A stretch of 64,000 bases of DNA from Paenibacillus cellulositrophicus (lineage in GTDB: Bacteria; Bacillota; Bacilli; Paenibacillales; Paenibacillaceae). The position numbers and the translations under genes were made by a program. Of the stretch, positions 16,788 through 26,001 are shown piece by piece. The notes below the pieces were generated by a model, which ran no database searches, was not told the DNA's origin, and saw nothing but the letters and a program-made list of their open reading frames with translations. The DNA is taken from contig NZ_CP045295.1 in NCBI RefSeq assembly GCF_009363095.1, positions 3,281,501-3,345,500 on the forward strand, written 5' to 3'. Each line of letters starts with the position of its first letter. The first letter of the stretch is position 1.

Positions 16788-18455
16788 ATGTTCAAACGTA
16801 ATATGAAAACGCTATGGGTGTGGATGCTGGTGATCTTCATCGGAGTGCTCATTCATCCTGCCGCCAGTTCGGCCCATGCCTATCTGACCAAATCCAGCCC
16901 GTCCGATAATGAAGTGATGACGCAGGCGCCAGCCAAAGTGACGCTTCAGTTCAACGAAGCGCTGCAGCCGGCCTTTCACTCCATCATCGTGATGAATTCG
17001 TCCGGAGCAGAGGTTAACCAGGGCAACAGCAGAGTTCCGGCCGGACAGCCGGCCGTCCTGGAAGTCGACCTGAAGACCGGTCTTCCGGACGGTATTTATA
17101 CAGTTCAGTGGAAAGCCGTGTCCGGCGACGGCCATCCGGTGAACGGAACGTTTCCGTTCCAAATCGGCACAGGCAGCCAGAATACGGCCAGCCACATTGT
17201 GTACGCTGGTTATACGCCGGGCGCCGATCTAATCCTGATCCGCTGGGTCTTTTATGTAAGCTTGGCTTTTCTGCTTGGCGTTTTATGCTTTTATCTATAT
17301 TTGCTTCCTGCGGGCGGAGGATCCCGGCATCCGGTGTTGTCTCCTCGGAGCCGTAAGCTTCTGGGCATATCCTATGCCGCTCTGATCCTCGGTGTTCTCC
17401 TGAGCCTGCCGATGCAGACGGCGATCGAAGCTGGAGTCGGCTGGGGCGAGGTGTGGAACTCGGAGCTCCTCGGCAAAATGCTGCGCATTACGAGCTTCGG
17501 CCATATTTGGCTGGTGCAGGTGATCCTTGTGCTGCTCCTGGGCGCGCTGCTCTACGCCGCAACCCAGAGCACCGAGCAAAAAGGGCTCCGTGCGTTGTAT
17601 GCGGGCACGCTGCTGACCGGCGTGGGGCTGCTGCTGTCCAAGGCATTCATTGGGCACGCCGCTTCGGCCGAGTCGATATGGATGCCGGTATTTATGGATT
17701 TCCTTCATCTCGTGTCAGTTTCCATCTGGCTCGGCTGCCTGCTCGCCCTCTGCTTGATTCTGCCTAGGGAGGCATCGCTGCCAGACGATCCGGATCTTCG
17801 CAAAAAGAGTTACTTCGCGGTCATCGAGCGCTTCTCTCTATGGGGCACCACCTTGGTGGCGGCTGTGCTGATCAGCGGCGTGTACGCCTCGCTGACGTAT
17901 GTACCGACCTGGTATTCGCTCCTTCACACCGCCTACGGACGCATCCTGCTGCTGAAATGTGTGCTGCTGCTGGTGATGCTCGGCTTCGCCGCCGTGCACC
18001 TCATCCGCGGACAGCGCCGCAGCAAGCCGCTTGGCGCCGGCGTATGGATCGAGTTCTCGGCCGGCATTGCGGCCCTGGTGCTCGCCGCAGCCCTCTCGAA
18101 CCTGCCCCCAGCATCTTCCAATCCGGGGCCGGTAAGTGTGCAGCAGACGCTGGATAACCGCACCGTCGTCACGCTGCAGATCAGCCCGAATATCGCGGGC
18201 GAGAATACCTTCGAGGTAGGCGTGAAGGATGCCAGCGGCAAGCCGGTGCAGGGCATTCAGCAGATCAAGCTGACGCTGACCTCGCTGGACATGGAGATGG
18301 GCAAATACGAGATCGAGATTCCCGGCGCTGACAAGACGTATAAAGCCCAGGACCTGATCAGCATGGCAGGCCGCTGGAACGTCCATGTCCATATTTTGAC
18401 CGAGTCCCTCGACGCCTGGGATACCGATTTCCAGATTACCGTCGGAAGCAGTTGA
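16788..18455 (+). CDS. ycnJ: CopC-CopD fusion copper acquisition/transport protein (YcnJ-like)
   Basis: 555-residue membrane protein: signal peptide ending SSA, CopC domain at about 30-128, CopD membrane domain with about eight helices at 145-440, and a C-terminal YtkA-like extracellular domain. Cleavage would expose His30 as the mature N-terminus, the usual CopC Cu(II) ligand; a second ligand is His in 'VSGDGHPVNG'. B. subtilis YcnJ has the same layout and serves copper import. ATG 16788 follows AAAGTAGGTG. It is followed 60 bases later by ycnI, so the pair is probably cotranscribed. Confidence 0.92.
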   Translation: MFKRNMKTLWVWMLVIFIGVLIHPAASSAHAYLTKSSPSDNEVMTQAPAKVTLQFNEALQPAFHSIIVMNSSGAEVNQGNSRVPAGQPAVLEVDLKTGLPDGIYTVQWKAVSGDGHPVNGTFPFQIGTGSQNTASHIVYAGYTPGADLILIRWVFYVSLAFLLGVLCFYLYLLPAGGGSRHPVLSPRSRKLLGISYAALILGVLLSLPMQTAIEAGVGWGEVWNSELLGKMLRITSFGHIWLVQVILVLLLGALLYAATQSTEQKGLRALYAGTLLTGVGLLLSKAFIGHAASAESIWMPVFMDFLHLVSVSIWLGCLLALCLILPREASLPDDPDLRKKSYFAVIERFSLWGTTLVAAVLISGVYASLTYVPTWYSLLHTAYGRILLLKCVLLLVMLGFAAVHLIRGQRRSKPLGAGVWIEFSAGIAALVLAAALSNLPPASSNPGPVSVQQTLDNRTVVTLQISPNIAGENTFEVGVKDASGKPVQGIQQIKLTLTSLDMEMGKYEIEIPGADKTYKAQDLISMAGRWNVHVHILTESLDAWDTDFQITVGSS

Positions 18456-18515
18456 AGCATGCGGGGCAAGTGATATCGGCCTCATCACCAAATACAATAT
18501 AAAGGGGTATTGAGC

Positions 18516-19217
18516 ATGAAAAAATTGTTGAGCAAACGCATCCCGTTCTTGATCACGGCAGCCGCCGGCCTGCTTCTGTTTTCCGGCATCGCCAGCGCCC
18601 ATGTGACGGTCAAGCCGGCCACATCGGCTCCGGGAGCCTGGGAAACGTACACGATCAAGATTCCGTCTGAGAAAGAAGTCGCCACTACCAAGGTAACGTT
18701 AAAAGTGCCGGAGAACGTGGACCTTAAACAGTACCAGCCGGTGCCGGAGTGGAAAGTCACGACCGAAAAGGATGCCTCAGGTAAAATCAAAACCATTACG
18801 TGGAGCGCTACCGGGGCCGGCATTAATGCCGGAGAATTCCAGCAGTTTAACTTCGTTGCGCAGAACCCGGACCAGGATGCCGATGTCGCCTGGGACGCCT
18901 ACCAATATTACAAAGACGGCAGCATCGTGGAATGGACGGGTGACGAAGGCGCGGATTCGCCGCACTCCATCACCAAAATCACCGCCACGGAAACAACAGA
19001 GCCTGCCGATCACGGCCATGACGACACAGCCTCCACGGATAACGGAGCCGGGGCCGACACGTCCGCTCAGGACCAGACTGCCGCATCGACTCCCGCCCCA
19101 ACCGCAACGGATTCCGGAAGCAGCGGCGTTCAGACCGCGACACTGGTCGCTTCGATTGCCGCCCTGCTGCTGTCCATCGTGTCCTTGATCACTTCGTTTA
19201 CGAAAAGACGGCAATAA
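18516..19217 (+). CDS. ycnI: YcnI-type (DUF1775) copper-binding membrane-anchored protein
   Basis: 233-residue exported protein: signal peptide cleaved after ASA to leave His29 at the mature N-terminus ('HVTVKP'), a cupredoxin-like DUF1775 domain with 'WETYTIKIP' and 'YQYYKDGSIVEWTG', a low-complexity His/Asp/Thr/Ala linker, and one C-terminal helix followed by KRRQ. YcnI domains bind Cu(II) through the N-terminal His. ATG 18516 follows AAAGGGG; a TTG six bases earlier is less likely. It works with YcnJ in copper handling on the outer face. Confidence 0.92.
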   Translation: MKKLLSKRIPFLITAAAGLLLFSGIASAHVTVKPATSAPGAWETYTIKIPSEKEVATTKVTLKVPENVDLKQYQPVPEWKVTTEKDASGKIKTITWSATGAGINAGEFQQFNFVAQNPDQDADVAWDAYQYYKDGSIVEWTGDEGADSPHSITKITATETTEPADHGHDDTASTDNGAGADTSAQDQTAASTPAPTATDSGSSGVQTATLVASIAALLLSIVSLITSFTKRRQ

Positions 19218-19284
19218 ACGACCGGCAAAAACAGCTGATCAGAGGAACTGCCCATGACAGCTCGACAAAGGAATATTAAAGACA

Positions 19285-19325
19285 AAAAAAGCTGCCCCGC
19301 ATCAAAACGGAGCAGCTTCTTTTTC
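19285..19325. terminator. Bidirectional terminator between ycnI and the siderophore-binding gene
   Basis: AAGCTGC-CCCG pairs with CGG-AGCAGCTT, with T-tracts on both strands. It lies between convergent genes and can end both. Confidence 0.8.
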
Positions 19326-19380
19326 GTTACCGGCAGGCGGGTATCAAGCGTTGCCGCCTGGGCACTCTATATGCTAATTC

Positions 19381-20397
19381 CTATTTCTTACCACTGTGTT
19401 CAAGGATCATATCCACGAACAAATCGATTTGGCCCATAATAGCAATCGGATCATAGCGGTAGAACGTGTCAAAGTCGTTATAGAAGATGCGGTCGTTCTT
19501 CGCGGCCGCCAGGCTGTTCCATACCGGGGAAGCCTTCAGTTCCTTCAGCTTATCGCCTTTCTTCTCCGGATCGTAGGTCGTCAGGAACATGTAGTCCGCC
19601 GCATACTCCGGCAGGAGTTCCATGGACAGCTGCAGCGTCTGGTTTTCCTTGCTGTTCTTCGCAGGACGTTTCAGCTGAAGCGCATTGTACAGCACCTGGC
19701 CGCCGCGGCCGGCATTGTCGCCGAACGTCCACAGCTCGCCCTTGTCCGTCAACTCGTAGATGCCGAAGGTGGCATTCTCGTCCACGACGCCTTTGAGCTT
19801 CTCCCAGGCAGCCGCTGCTTTTTCGTCGAACGCTTTGATAAATTCCTCCGCCTTTTCCTCCTCGCCGGCAATGTCGCCGAACAGGCGCACCGTATCGTCA
19901 ACGTTAGTTGCTGTGCCGTAAGGAATGTAGATGGTCGGTGCGATTTTGGACAACGCCTCATAATTGTCGTCATACATGACGACGATCAGGTCGGGCTTGA
20001 GCGAGAGCGCCTTCTCGGTATTGATTGGATAGCCTACATCCTCTACTCCGTTCAGCTTATCCTTCAGGAACGGGTTTTGGAAAATGCTCGGTTCCGCGCC
20101 CACCACAGGGGCTCCGACGGACAGCAGCTCGCCTCCATAATAATCGGTTACGATGCGCTGCGGCTTTACGGGAATCTCCACGTCGCCTTTTTCTGTCTTG
20201 TACGTACGCGTTCCTCCGTCCGACGCCGCTTCCTTCGAATCCGATGCGGCTGTCTCCTTGCCTGAAGTTTCGGCTGCCGTCCCGCCGGATGCCGCTGACC
20301 CGCTGCCGCCGCTATTGCCGCCGCAGGCCGTCACCAGCATGGATAGCATGACCACCAGGATCATGACCGTAAACGATGATTTGGACCTTGTAAACAT
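19381..20397 (-). CDS. Iron-siderophore ABC transporter substrate-binding lipoprotein
   Basis: 338-residue FhuD/YfiY-type binding lipoprotein. Signal peptide with lipobox VTAC, a long Gly/Ser/Ala linker, then the periplasmic-binding fold: 'VKPQRIVTDYYGGELLSVGAP', 'ALSLKPDLIVVMYDDNY' and C-terminal 'AKNDRIFYNDFDTFYRYDPIAIMGQIDLF'. It likely captures a ferric hydroxamate or catecholate siderophore; the ligand cannot be told. Divergent from the two FecCD permeases, with a perfect Fur box between. No ATPase gene is nearby, so the importer probably borrows one, as YfiY-type systems use YusV. Confidence 0.9.
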   Translation of the reverse strand: MFTRSKSSFTVMILVVMLSMLVTACGGNSGGSGSAASGGTAAETSGKETAASDSKEAASDGGTRTYKTEKGDVEIPVKPQRIVTDYYGGELLSVGAPVVGAEPSIFQNPFLKDKLNGVEDVGYPINTEKALSLKPDLIVVMYDDNYEALSKIAPTIYIPYGTATNVDDTVRLFGDIAGEEEKAEEFIKAFDEKAAAAWEKLKGVVDENATFGIYELTDKGELWTFGDNAGRGGQVLYNALQLKRPAKNSKENQTLQLSMELLPEYAADYMFLTTYDPEKKGDKLKELKASPVWNSLAAAKNDRIFYNDFDTFYRYDPIAIMGQIDLFVDMILEHSGKK

Positions 20398-20431
20398 AAT
20401 AACCCCCCATAGGTATGTAATTCATCAGTAA

Positions 20432-20446
20432 TGATAATCATTATCA
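20432..20446. promoter_or_regulatory. Fur box (perfect 7-1-7) for the siderophore-binding gene
   Basis: TGATAAT-C-ATTATCA, a full consensus match, 35-49 bases upstream of the minus-strand lipoprotein start. It implies iron repression. Confidence 0.93.
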
Positions 20447-20686
20447 ATTGAAAACTTATCAGCTCGCCGGCCCCTTGTCAATCTTTATTTCTTGCCGGGA
20501 ATTCAGCATCGTCCACAGATTTACCCGATACCTGTAGGGTTTGACCTGCGCACTTCCTTATGGAGAATGGCCTTTTTCCAGTGCATTGCAGAACCAACGC
20601 TTAATTGTGCCAGATTTATGCCGATTTCATATTTCTCATTGCCAAGAGGCCTGCTGTTCATATAAAATGAGTAATTGAGAATGAAG

Positions 20687-20701
20687 TGAGAATGAGAATC
20701 A
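20687..20701. promoter_or_regulatory. Fur box for the permease operon
   Basis: TGAGAAT-G-AGAATCA matches the 7-1-7 consensus at 11 of 14 positions, 26 bases before the first permease start; a further TGAGAAT lies 10 bases upstream. Confidence 0.75.
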
Positions 20702-20726
20702 ATTTCATGGAAATAGGTGACAATAT

Positions 20727-21776
20727 ATGAATCAGCAGGCAGCAGCGAATATGACCCCGGACTCCAAGGAACGCCTTCGTTCCCGTCCGAAGACCGCCAG
20801 CCTGATCCTTATCGGCGGCCTTGCCGCTCTCGTTCTGAGCATGGGATTATCGATCTCCTTCGGGGCGGCCAATATCCGGCTGTCTGAAGTATGGTCGGCC
20901 GTGTTCCATTTCCATGCGGATGTGGTCAATCATCAAATTATTCGGGATTTGCGCCTGCCGCGGGTCCTTGCCAGCGCGATGATTGGTGCAAGCTTTGCGG
21001 TAGCCGGCGCATTGATGCAGGGGATGACCCGCAATCCGCTCGCTGACTCGGGACTCCTTGGCATTAATGCGGGTGCAGGCTTCGCCCTTGCGCTATGCTT
21101 TGCCTTCTTCCCCGGTCTGTCCTTTATGTACCTGATCCTGTACGCCTTTCTCGGCGCGGGCGTCGGTGCCGGACTCGTCTATGGCGTCGGATCGCTCGCC
21201 CCGGGAGGGCTTACCCCGGTACGCCTCGTTCTGGCCGGTGCAGCGCTCAGCTTGCTGCTGACCGCGCTCAGCGAAGGCGTGGCGCTGTACTTTCACATCG
21301 GCCAGGATCTGGCCTTCTGGTATGCCGGCGGCGTAGCCGGTACGAAGTGGGTGCAGCTCAAGATCATGTTCCCATGGATCGCCGGTGCCCTGATCGGCTC
21401 GCTGCTCATTTCGCGGTCGATCACGATGCTGAGTCTCGGCGATGAGGTCGCCAAGGGGCTCGGGCAGCGCACCGCCCTAATCAAGCTGGCCGCCGTGCTC
21501 ATCGTGCTCGTCCTGGCGGGTTCCTCGGTAGCCGTGGTCGGATCGGTGGGCTTCATCGGGCTTATTATCCCGCATGTCACCCGCTATCTCGTCGGCGTCG
21601 ATTACCGCTGGATCGTCCCTTGCTCGGCGGTGCTGGGCAGCCTGCTGGCGGTCCTCGCTGACTTGGCGGCAAGAATGATCAATCCGCCGCATGAAACCCC
21701 GATCGGGGCGATCATCTCGCTGATCGGCGTTCCGTTCTTCCTCTATCTTGCACGAAGAGAGGTAGGGGATCTGTAA
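20727..21776 (+). CDS. FecCD-family iron-siderophore permease, first subunit
   Basis: 349-residue FecCD/BtuC-type permease with about nine to ten hydrophobic helices. Family landmarks: 'LRLPRVLASAMIGASFAVAGALMQGMTRNPLADSGLLG' region, and 'GSVGFIGLIIPHVTRYLVG' near the C-terminus. ATG 20727 follows AAATAGGTGA. Its TAA overlaps the next ATG by one base. It forms the membrane channel with the next gene; closest functional analogues are YfiZ/FhuB. Confidence 0.93.
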   Translation: MNQQAAANMTPDSKERLRSRPKTASLILIGGLAALVLSMGLSISFGAANIRLSEVWSAVFHFHADVVNHQIIRDLRLPRVLASAMIGASFAVAGALMQGMTRNPLADSGLLGINAGAGFALALCFAFFPGLSFMYLILYAFLGAGVGAGLVYGVGSLAPGGLTPVRLVLAGAALSLLLTALSEGVALYFHIGQDLAFWYAGGVAGTKWVQLKIMFPWIAGALIGSLLISRSITMLSLGDEVAKGLGQRTALIKLAAVLIVLVLAGSSVAVVGSVGFIGLIIPHVTRYLVGVDYRWIVPCSAVLGSLLAVLADLAARMINPPHETPIGAIISLIGVPFFLYLARREVGDL

Positions 21777-22813
21777 TGTCCGAACGACAAGCGGTTTCTA
21801 CTTACGAACAGCGGAGAAAGCTTCGCGGCATGACCGTCATGCTGATTCTCGCGCTGCTCATTGTTGCAGTCTTTATTATCAGCATGAACACCGGCTACAT
21901 ACGGTTAAGCCCGCTCGACCTGATCCGGACGCTGTTCGGGCAGGGATCGGATCAGGAGAACCTGATTCTCTTCGAATTCCGGCTCCCGCGGATCGTCATT
22001 TCGGTGCTGATCGGCGCGGGACTGGCGGTGTCCGGAGCGGTCATGCAGGGGATTTTCCGCAATCCGCTGGCAGACCCCGGCATCCTCGGCATCAACTCGG
22101 GAGCGGGGCTGATGGTCATGCTGCTCGTGTCGTTCTATCCAACGACACAGGCGATGCCGGTGTTCCTGCTCCCTCTCCTAGCCTTTGTGGGCGCAGGATT
22201 GACGGCAGCGCTGATCTACTCCCTGTCCTACACGCGGAACAAGGGAATCCGTCCGATCCGACTGATGCTGACAGGCATCGCCGTCGCCGCCGGCATTCAG
22301 GCGGCCATGATCGTGCTGACGCTCCGGCTGAAGCCTGAGCAGTATCAATTCGTCGCGACATGGCTAGCAGGGAGCATCTGGGGAACAAACTGGAAGTTTG
22401 TCCTCTCCCTTCTCCCCTGGATCGTAGTTCTGGTGCCGTACATTATTTATCGGGCACGGGTGATGAACGTGCTGCAGATGGGAGAGCAGATGGCGACCAG
22501 CCTTGGCGAAAATGTACGCAAAGAGCAGTTCCGCCTGCTCGCCGCTGCCGTCGCCCTTGCTGCGGCCAGCGTAGCCGTCAGTGGCGGGATCGCCTTCGTC
22601 GGGCTCGTCGGTCCGCATTTGGCCAGACGCCTCGTCGGTCCGAAGCATCAGATGCTGCTTCCGGTCTCAGCGCTCATCGGGGCGCTGCTCGTTATCGCGG
22701 CCGACACGATCGGCCGCTGGATTCTGCAGCCTTCCGGCGTACCGACGGGCATCGTGGTCGCCGTCATCGGCGCACCTTATTTTCTGTATCTGCTCGCCAG
22801 AGCGAAAAGTTAA
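21776..22813 (+). CDS. FecCD-family iron-siderophore permease, second subunit
   Basis: 345-residue partner permease. It shows 'FRLPRIVISVLIGAGLAVSGAVMQGIFRNPLADPG' and 'GGIAFVGLVGPHLARRLVG', the regions contacting the ATPase and binding protein. It starts within the stop of the previous gene and is followed after 76 bases without a terminator by the flavoprotein reductase, so all three are probably one Fur-controlled transcript. Analogue of YfhA/FhuG. Confidence 0.93.
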   Translation: MSERQAVSTYEQRRKLRGMTVMLILALLIVAVFIISMNTGYIRLSPLDLIRTLFGQGSDQENLILFEFRLPRIVISVLIGAGLAVSGAVMQGIFRNPLADPGILGINSGAGLMVMLLVSFYPTTQAMPVFLLPLLAFVGAGLTAALIYSLSYTRNKGIRPIRLMLTGIAVAAGIQAAMIVLTLRLKPEQYQFVATWLAGSIWGTNWKFVLSLLPWIVVLVPYIIYRARVMNVLQMGEQMATSLGENVRKEQFRLLAAAVALAAASVAVSGGIAFVGLVGPHLARRLVGPKHQMLLPVSALIGALLVIAADTIGRWILQPSGVPTGIVVAVIGAPYFLYLLARAKS

Positions 22814-22889
22814 ATGCCAGTGCTTGATATAGATCGTATTTTCCGACTTTTGGATCGGATCATACCTGAATGGACTTGGAGGGAAAACC

Positions 22890-23933
22890 ATGAGTGAATC
22901 ATTGGAGCTGTACGACGTAACCATCATCGGGGGTGGCCCTGCGGGCATGTATGCGGCTTTTTACAGCGGGATGCGCGACCTGAAGACCAAGCTGATCGAA
23001 GCGAAGGACGAACTGGGCGGACGGATGCTGATTTATCCGGAGAAGATGATCTGGGACGTCGGCGGCACGGGACCGATTCTATGCCGCAATCTGATTGAGC
23101 AGCTGAAACAGCAGGCGCTGACTTTTGATCCGACCGTCGTGCTGGGCCAGCAGATCGTCGGCCAGGAGCGCCTGGAAGACGGCACCATTCTGCTTACTTC
23201 CTCAACCGGAGAAAAGCATTGGACCCGCACGGTCATCATGGCGATCGGTTACGGCATCCTGGAAATGGCGAAGCTGGACATCGAAGGTGCCGACCGGTAC
23301 GAAGTGAGCAACCTCCACTATACGGTGCAGGAGCTCGAGCCCTTCCGCGGCAAACACGTGCTCATCTCCGGCGGCGGCGATTCCGCCGTGGACTGGGCCA
23401 ATGAGCTCGAGCCGATCGCAGCCAGCGTCTGCGTGGTACACCGGCGCGAGCAGTTTGGCGGCCACGAGCGCAACGTTGTTCGCATGAAGCAGTCCTCCGT
23501 CCAGATCCATGTTCCCTATACCGTCCGCCAGCTGCACAGCAGCGACGGGTGCGCGATCAACCAGGTTTCGATCTGCCACGAAGAGAGCGGCGATACCCTT
23601 CGCGTGGACGTTGATGCGGTCATCGTCAACCACGGCATGCGGTATAACTTTGGGGCGATCCGCGACTGGGGCATCGATATGGGCGAATGGACGGCAAACG
23701 TCAGCGACAAGCTGGAAACGAATGTGCCGGGAATTTTTGCCGCAGGAGACTTTGTGGACTACAGCAGCAAAGTGAGACTAATTGCTGGCACATTCACCGA
23801 TGCTGTGCTTGCCACGAACAGCGCCAAGCTCTACATGGATCCCGAAGCGCCCAAGGTTGCTTATGTCTCTTCGCACAATGAGCGGTTCAAAGAGAAAAAC
23901 CGGGCGCTTGGCGTCATCGACGAAGACCACTAA
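22890..23933 (+). CDS. Ferredoxin/flavodoxin--NADP+ reductase (YumC/YcgT type)
   Basis: 347-residue thioredoxin-reductase-like flavoprotein without the CxxC redox pair, as in YumC/YcgT. FAD-binding GGGPAG at residues 14-19, NADP-binding '[12 protein letters not shown]' near 157-168, and the C-terminal FAD motif '[11 protein letters not shown]' plus the family's '[17 protein letters not shown]'. ATG 22890 follows TTGGAGGG. Position behind Fur-controlled siderophore permeases suggests it supplies electrons for releasing iron from imported siderophores, like the iron-regulated paralog YcgT. It is followed by a terminator. Confidence 0.93.
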   Translation: MSESLELYDVTIIGGGPAGMYAAFYSGMRDLKTKLIEAKDELGGRMLIYPEKMIWDVGGTGPILCRNLIEQLKQQALTFDPTVVLGQQIVGQERLEDGTILLTSSTGEKHWTRTVIMAIGYGILEMAKLDIEGADRYEVSNLHYTVQELEPFRGKHVLISGGGDSAVDWANELEPIAASVCVVHRREQFGGHERNVVRMKQSSVQIHVPYTVRQLHSSDGCAINQVSICHEESGDTLRVDVDAVIVNHGMRYNFGAIRDWGIDMGEWTANVSDKLETNVPGIFAAGDFVDYSSKVRLIAGTFTDAVLATNSAKLYMDPEAPKVAYVSSHNERFKEKNRALGVIDEDH

Positions 23934-24050
23934 CACCGGGTACCGGCCAGGAAAGACTGTCTAGGGTTCAGGACATAAACCATTAACAAGATAAATTAAT
24001 TAACCGAACCAGAACCTTCAATGGGGATAACTTCGATCCGAATCCCATAG

Positions 24051-24085
24051 AAAAAAGGCCTGCATGATCGTGCAGACCTTTTTGC
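24051..24085 (+). terminator. Terminator of the siderophore/reductase operon
   Basis: AAGG-CTGCA-tgatcg-TGCAG-CCTT with a T5 run. Confidence 0.8.
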
Positions 24086-24128
24086 CGTTTATATCGGATT
24101 ATTCTATGATTTCACACGGGTTCATTGC

Positions 24129-24362
24129 TTAGGAGTCGATCTTGACGCCCTTCTTGGCCGATTTCTGATCGGCACTCGAATTGTTCAGAACAGGAAGCAT
24201 TTTCGTATCCCGTACCATCGGGGAATTACACAACCTGCAGGTCGGCTCATGCTCAAAGGCGAAATTGTCGCGCATCCACCCTTTGCACCCTTCCTTCGTA
24301 CAGGACCAGATCGCTGTATTTTCCTCAGGTATTTCCTCCATCGACTTTTTGCGGTAGTTCAT
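24129..24362 (-). CDS. YdjO-like cold-inducible zinc-ribbon protein
   Basis: 77-residue protein resembling YdjO of B. subtilis, which is induced by cold. A zinc ribbon is visible: 'WSCTKEGCKGWMRDNF' (C-x4-C) and 'PTCRLCNSPM' (C-x2-C). ATG 24362 follows AAAGGGGG; the frame extension to 24395 lacks a site. It lies just downstream of a cold-shock protein gene on the same strand but beyond that gene's terminator. Biochemical role unknown. Confidence 0.8.
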   Translation of the reverse strand: MNYRKKSMEEIPEENTAIWSCTKEGCKGWMRDNFAFEHEPTCRLCNSPMVRDTKMLPVLNNSSADQKSAKKGVKIDS

Positions 24363-24471
24363 GCTCAGTCCCCCTTTTATGAAGTATAAAACCAAACTGT
24401 ATAAACGGACGCCCTGCAGCAGTCAACCTCCGCCAAGAACGGATCTTGGACAAGCCTGCTTGGTCTATATG

Positions 24472-24505
24472 AAAAAACTGCCCTTAACGAATCTGTTAAG
24501 GGCAG
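24472..24505 (-). terminator. Terminator of the cold-shock gene
   Basis: CTGCCCTTAAC-gaatct-GTTAAGGGCAG is a perfect 11-pair stem followed by T6 on the minus strand, immediately past the stop at 24519. Confidence 0.9.
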
Positions 24506-24518
24506 CCGCTTGTTGATG

Positions 24519-24719
24519 TTACAGTTTCACTACGTTCTCAGCTTGTGGTCCACGGTTGCCTTCAACCACGTTGAATTGGACGCGTTGTCCTTCGTCCAAC
24601 GTTTTGAAACCATCGCCAGTGATTGCACTGTAGTGTACGAAAACATCGTTTCCGCCTTCAACTTCGATGAATCCGAAGCCTTTATCGGCATTAAACCATT
24701 TAACTGTACCTGTTTGCAT
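24519..24719 (-). CDS. Cold-shock protein, CspA/CspB family
   Basis: 66-residue single cold-shock domain, an RNA chaperone that binds single-stranded nucleic acid. Both RNP motifs are intact: 'KGFGFIEV' and 'VFVHYSAI'; '[13 protein letters not shown]' begins the fold. ATG 24719 lies behind TTGGAGG. The upstream region is long and can fold (see leader entry), typical of cold-regulated csp messages. Confidence 0.97.
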   Translation of the reverse strand: MQTGTVKWFNADKGFGFIEVEGGNDVFVHYSAITGDGFKTLDEGQRVQFNVVEGNRGPQAENVVKL

Positions 24720-24840
24720 GGGGCTGTACCTCCAAAATAGAAATTTAATATGATCCTTCTTTTAAATAAAGCTAAAAAAAATTCACACATTGAAAAAAGT
24801 TCCATCGTAAACATGATACCCTTTTCAATATGTGAATTGG
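24720..24840 (-). promoter_or_regulatory. Cold-shock gene leader with long hairpin and T8 tract
   Basis: Within the minus-strand leader, AATTCACA-x-ATTGAAAA pairs with TTTTCAAT-x-TGTGAATT (24780-24838, 16 pairs and one mismatch, 25-base loop). On the minus strand it is followed directly by T8 and, about 50 bases later, by the ribosome site. This looks like an intrinsic terminator or attenuator placed inside the leader. Alternatively it terminates an upstream transcript, with a promoter between 24730 and 24780. Confidence 0.6.
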
Positions 24841-25017
24841 TTTCAAATTTCAGAACTGAATACAGTGTACCACGGAAATCACCAAAATGCAAGGATTTGG
24901 GAAATGTTGATATGCCATGCCAAGATATGACTTCGAGCTGACGGCATTTGGGCAGGTTAATCATTTTATCGGGCTTACAGCAATATAGTGTTACGAGCAC
25001 GTCGGGCCGACATGCTC

Positions 25018-25209
25018 CTTAAAGAGGTTGTTCAAAAAGTCCGCTTTTGATCACGAAGTAAATCGGGAAGCTGATTCGGCATCGAATCTTGAATTCAGCC
25101 GGGCCTTCCGGTGCTCACGTACCCACTACGTACGCTCTGCTCCTCAGTCCCTTGCTTCATTCAATCTTCTCGGTGCTGAAAACCGAACTTTTTGAACACG
25201 CACTTAAAG
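25018..25209. mobile_element. MITE-like element with terminal inverted repeats
   Basis: A non-coding element of about 175 bases. Terminal repeats TGTTCAAAAAGTCCG (25029-25043) and CGAACTTTTTGAACA (25184-25198) are inverted copies with one mismatch. CTTAAAG occurs on both outer sides (25018-25024 and 25203-25209), consistent with a 7-base target duplication. The interior has an ACGTAC-cactac-GTACG dyad and no ORF. No transposase is present, so mobilisation would be in trans. It ends 16 bases before the ribosome site of the next operon. Confidence 0.6.
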
Positions 25210-25234
25210 GTTACATAGGAAGGGAGGTATATTT

Positions 25235-25963
25235 CTGATCGAATTCAAGAACGTCAGTAAATTTTACGGCAGCTTCCATGTCCTCCAGAATATCGACCTT
25301 CGGATCGAAGAGGGCGAAGTGGTCGTGATTATCGGACCGTCCGGTTCCGGCAAGAGCACCCTGCTCCGCTGCATCAATCGGCTGGAAAAAATCTCGTCGG
25401 GCGAGCTCTACGTAAACGGAACGGCGCTGCATGACAAAAAGATCGACATTAACCGGTTCCGCCGCGAGATCGGCATCGTCTTTCAGCATTTTAATCTGTA
25501 TCCCCATAAAACGGTGATCGACAACATTGTGCTTGCGCCGGTCAAGGTGCTTGGCCTCTCCAAAGAAGAAGCGGCCGAGCGTGCGACCTCTTATCTGTCC
25601 CGCGTCGGCATTGCGGATAAGGCATCCAGCTACCCTTCCCAGCTCTCGGGGGGACAGCAGCAGCGGCTCGCCATCGCCCGGGGCCTGGCCATGCATCCGA
25701 AGATCATGCTGTTCGACGAGCCCACATCGGCTCTCGATCCCGAAATGATCGGCGAAGTGCTGGACGTAATGCGCTCTCTCGCCTATGACGGGATGACGAT
25801 GGTCATCGTTACGCATGAGATGGGATTCGCCCGCGAGGTTGCCGACCGTGTCGTTTTTATGGACAACGGTCAGATCATCGAGGAAGGCCCGGCGGCAAGC
25901 TTCTTTGACCATCCGCGGGAAGAGCGCGCGCGGACGTTTCTCAGCCGGCTGATTCATCATTAA
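25235..25963 (+). CDS. glnQ: Glutamate/glutamine-type ABC transporter ATP-binding protein, CTG start
   Basis: 242-residue polar amino-acid ABC ATPase. Walker [11 protein letters not shown]-loop '[12 protein letters not shown]', signature LSGGQQQR, Walker B '[12 protein letters not shown]', switch 'VTHEMG'. The first ATG/GTG in frame (25319) would remove strand one ('[21 protein letters not shown]'). GGGAGG stands 7 bases before CTG 25235, which restores a full-length domain, so CTG is the likely start. First gene of a four-gene operon with binding protein and two permeases. Gene symbol by resemblance; substrate not proven. Confidence 0.88.
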   Translation: MIEFKNVSKFYGSFHVLQNIDLRIEEGEVVVIIGPSGSGKSTLLRCINRLEKISSGELYVNGTALHDKKIDINRFRREIGIVFQHFNLYPHKTVIDNIVLAPVKVLGLSKEEAAERATSYLSRVGIADKASSYPSQLSGGQQQRLAIARGLAMHPKIMLFDEPTSALDPEMIGEVLDVMRSLAYDGMTMVIVTHEMGFAREVADRVVFMDNGQIIEEGPAASFFDHPREERARTFLSRLIHH

Positions 25964-26001
25964 ATTCAGCGGAAAGCATATGGAAAGGGGTTATTGAATT
26001 C

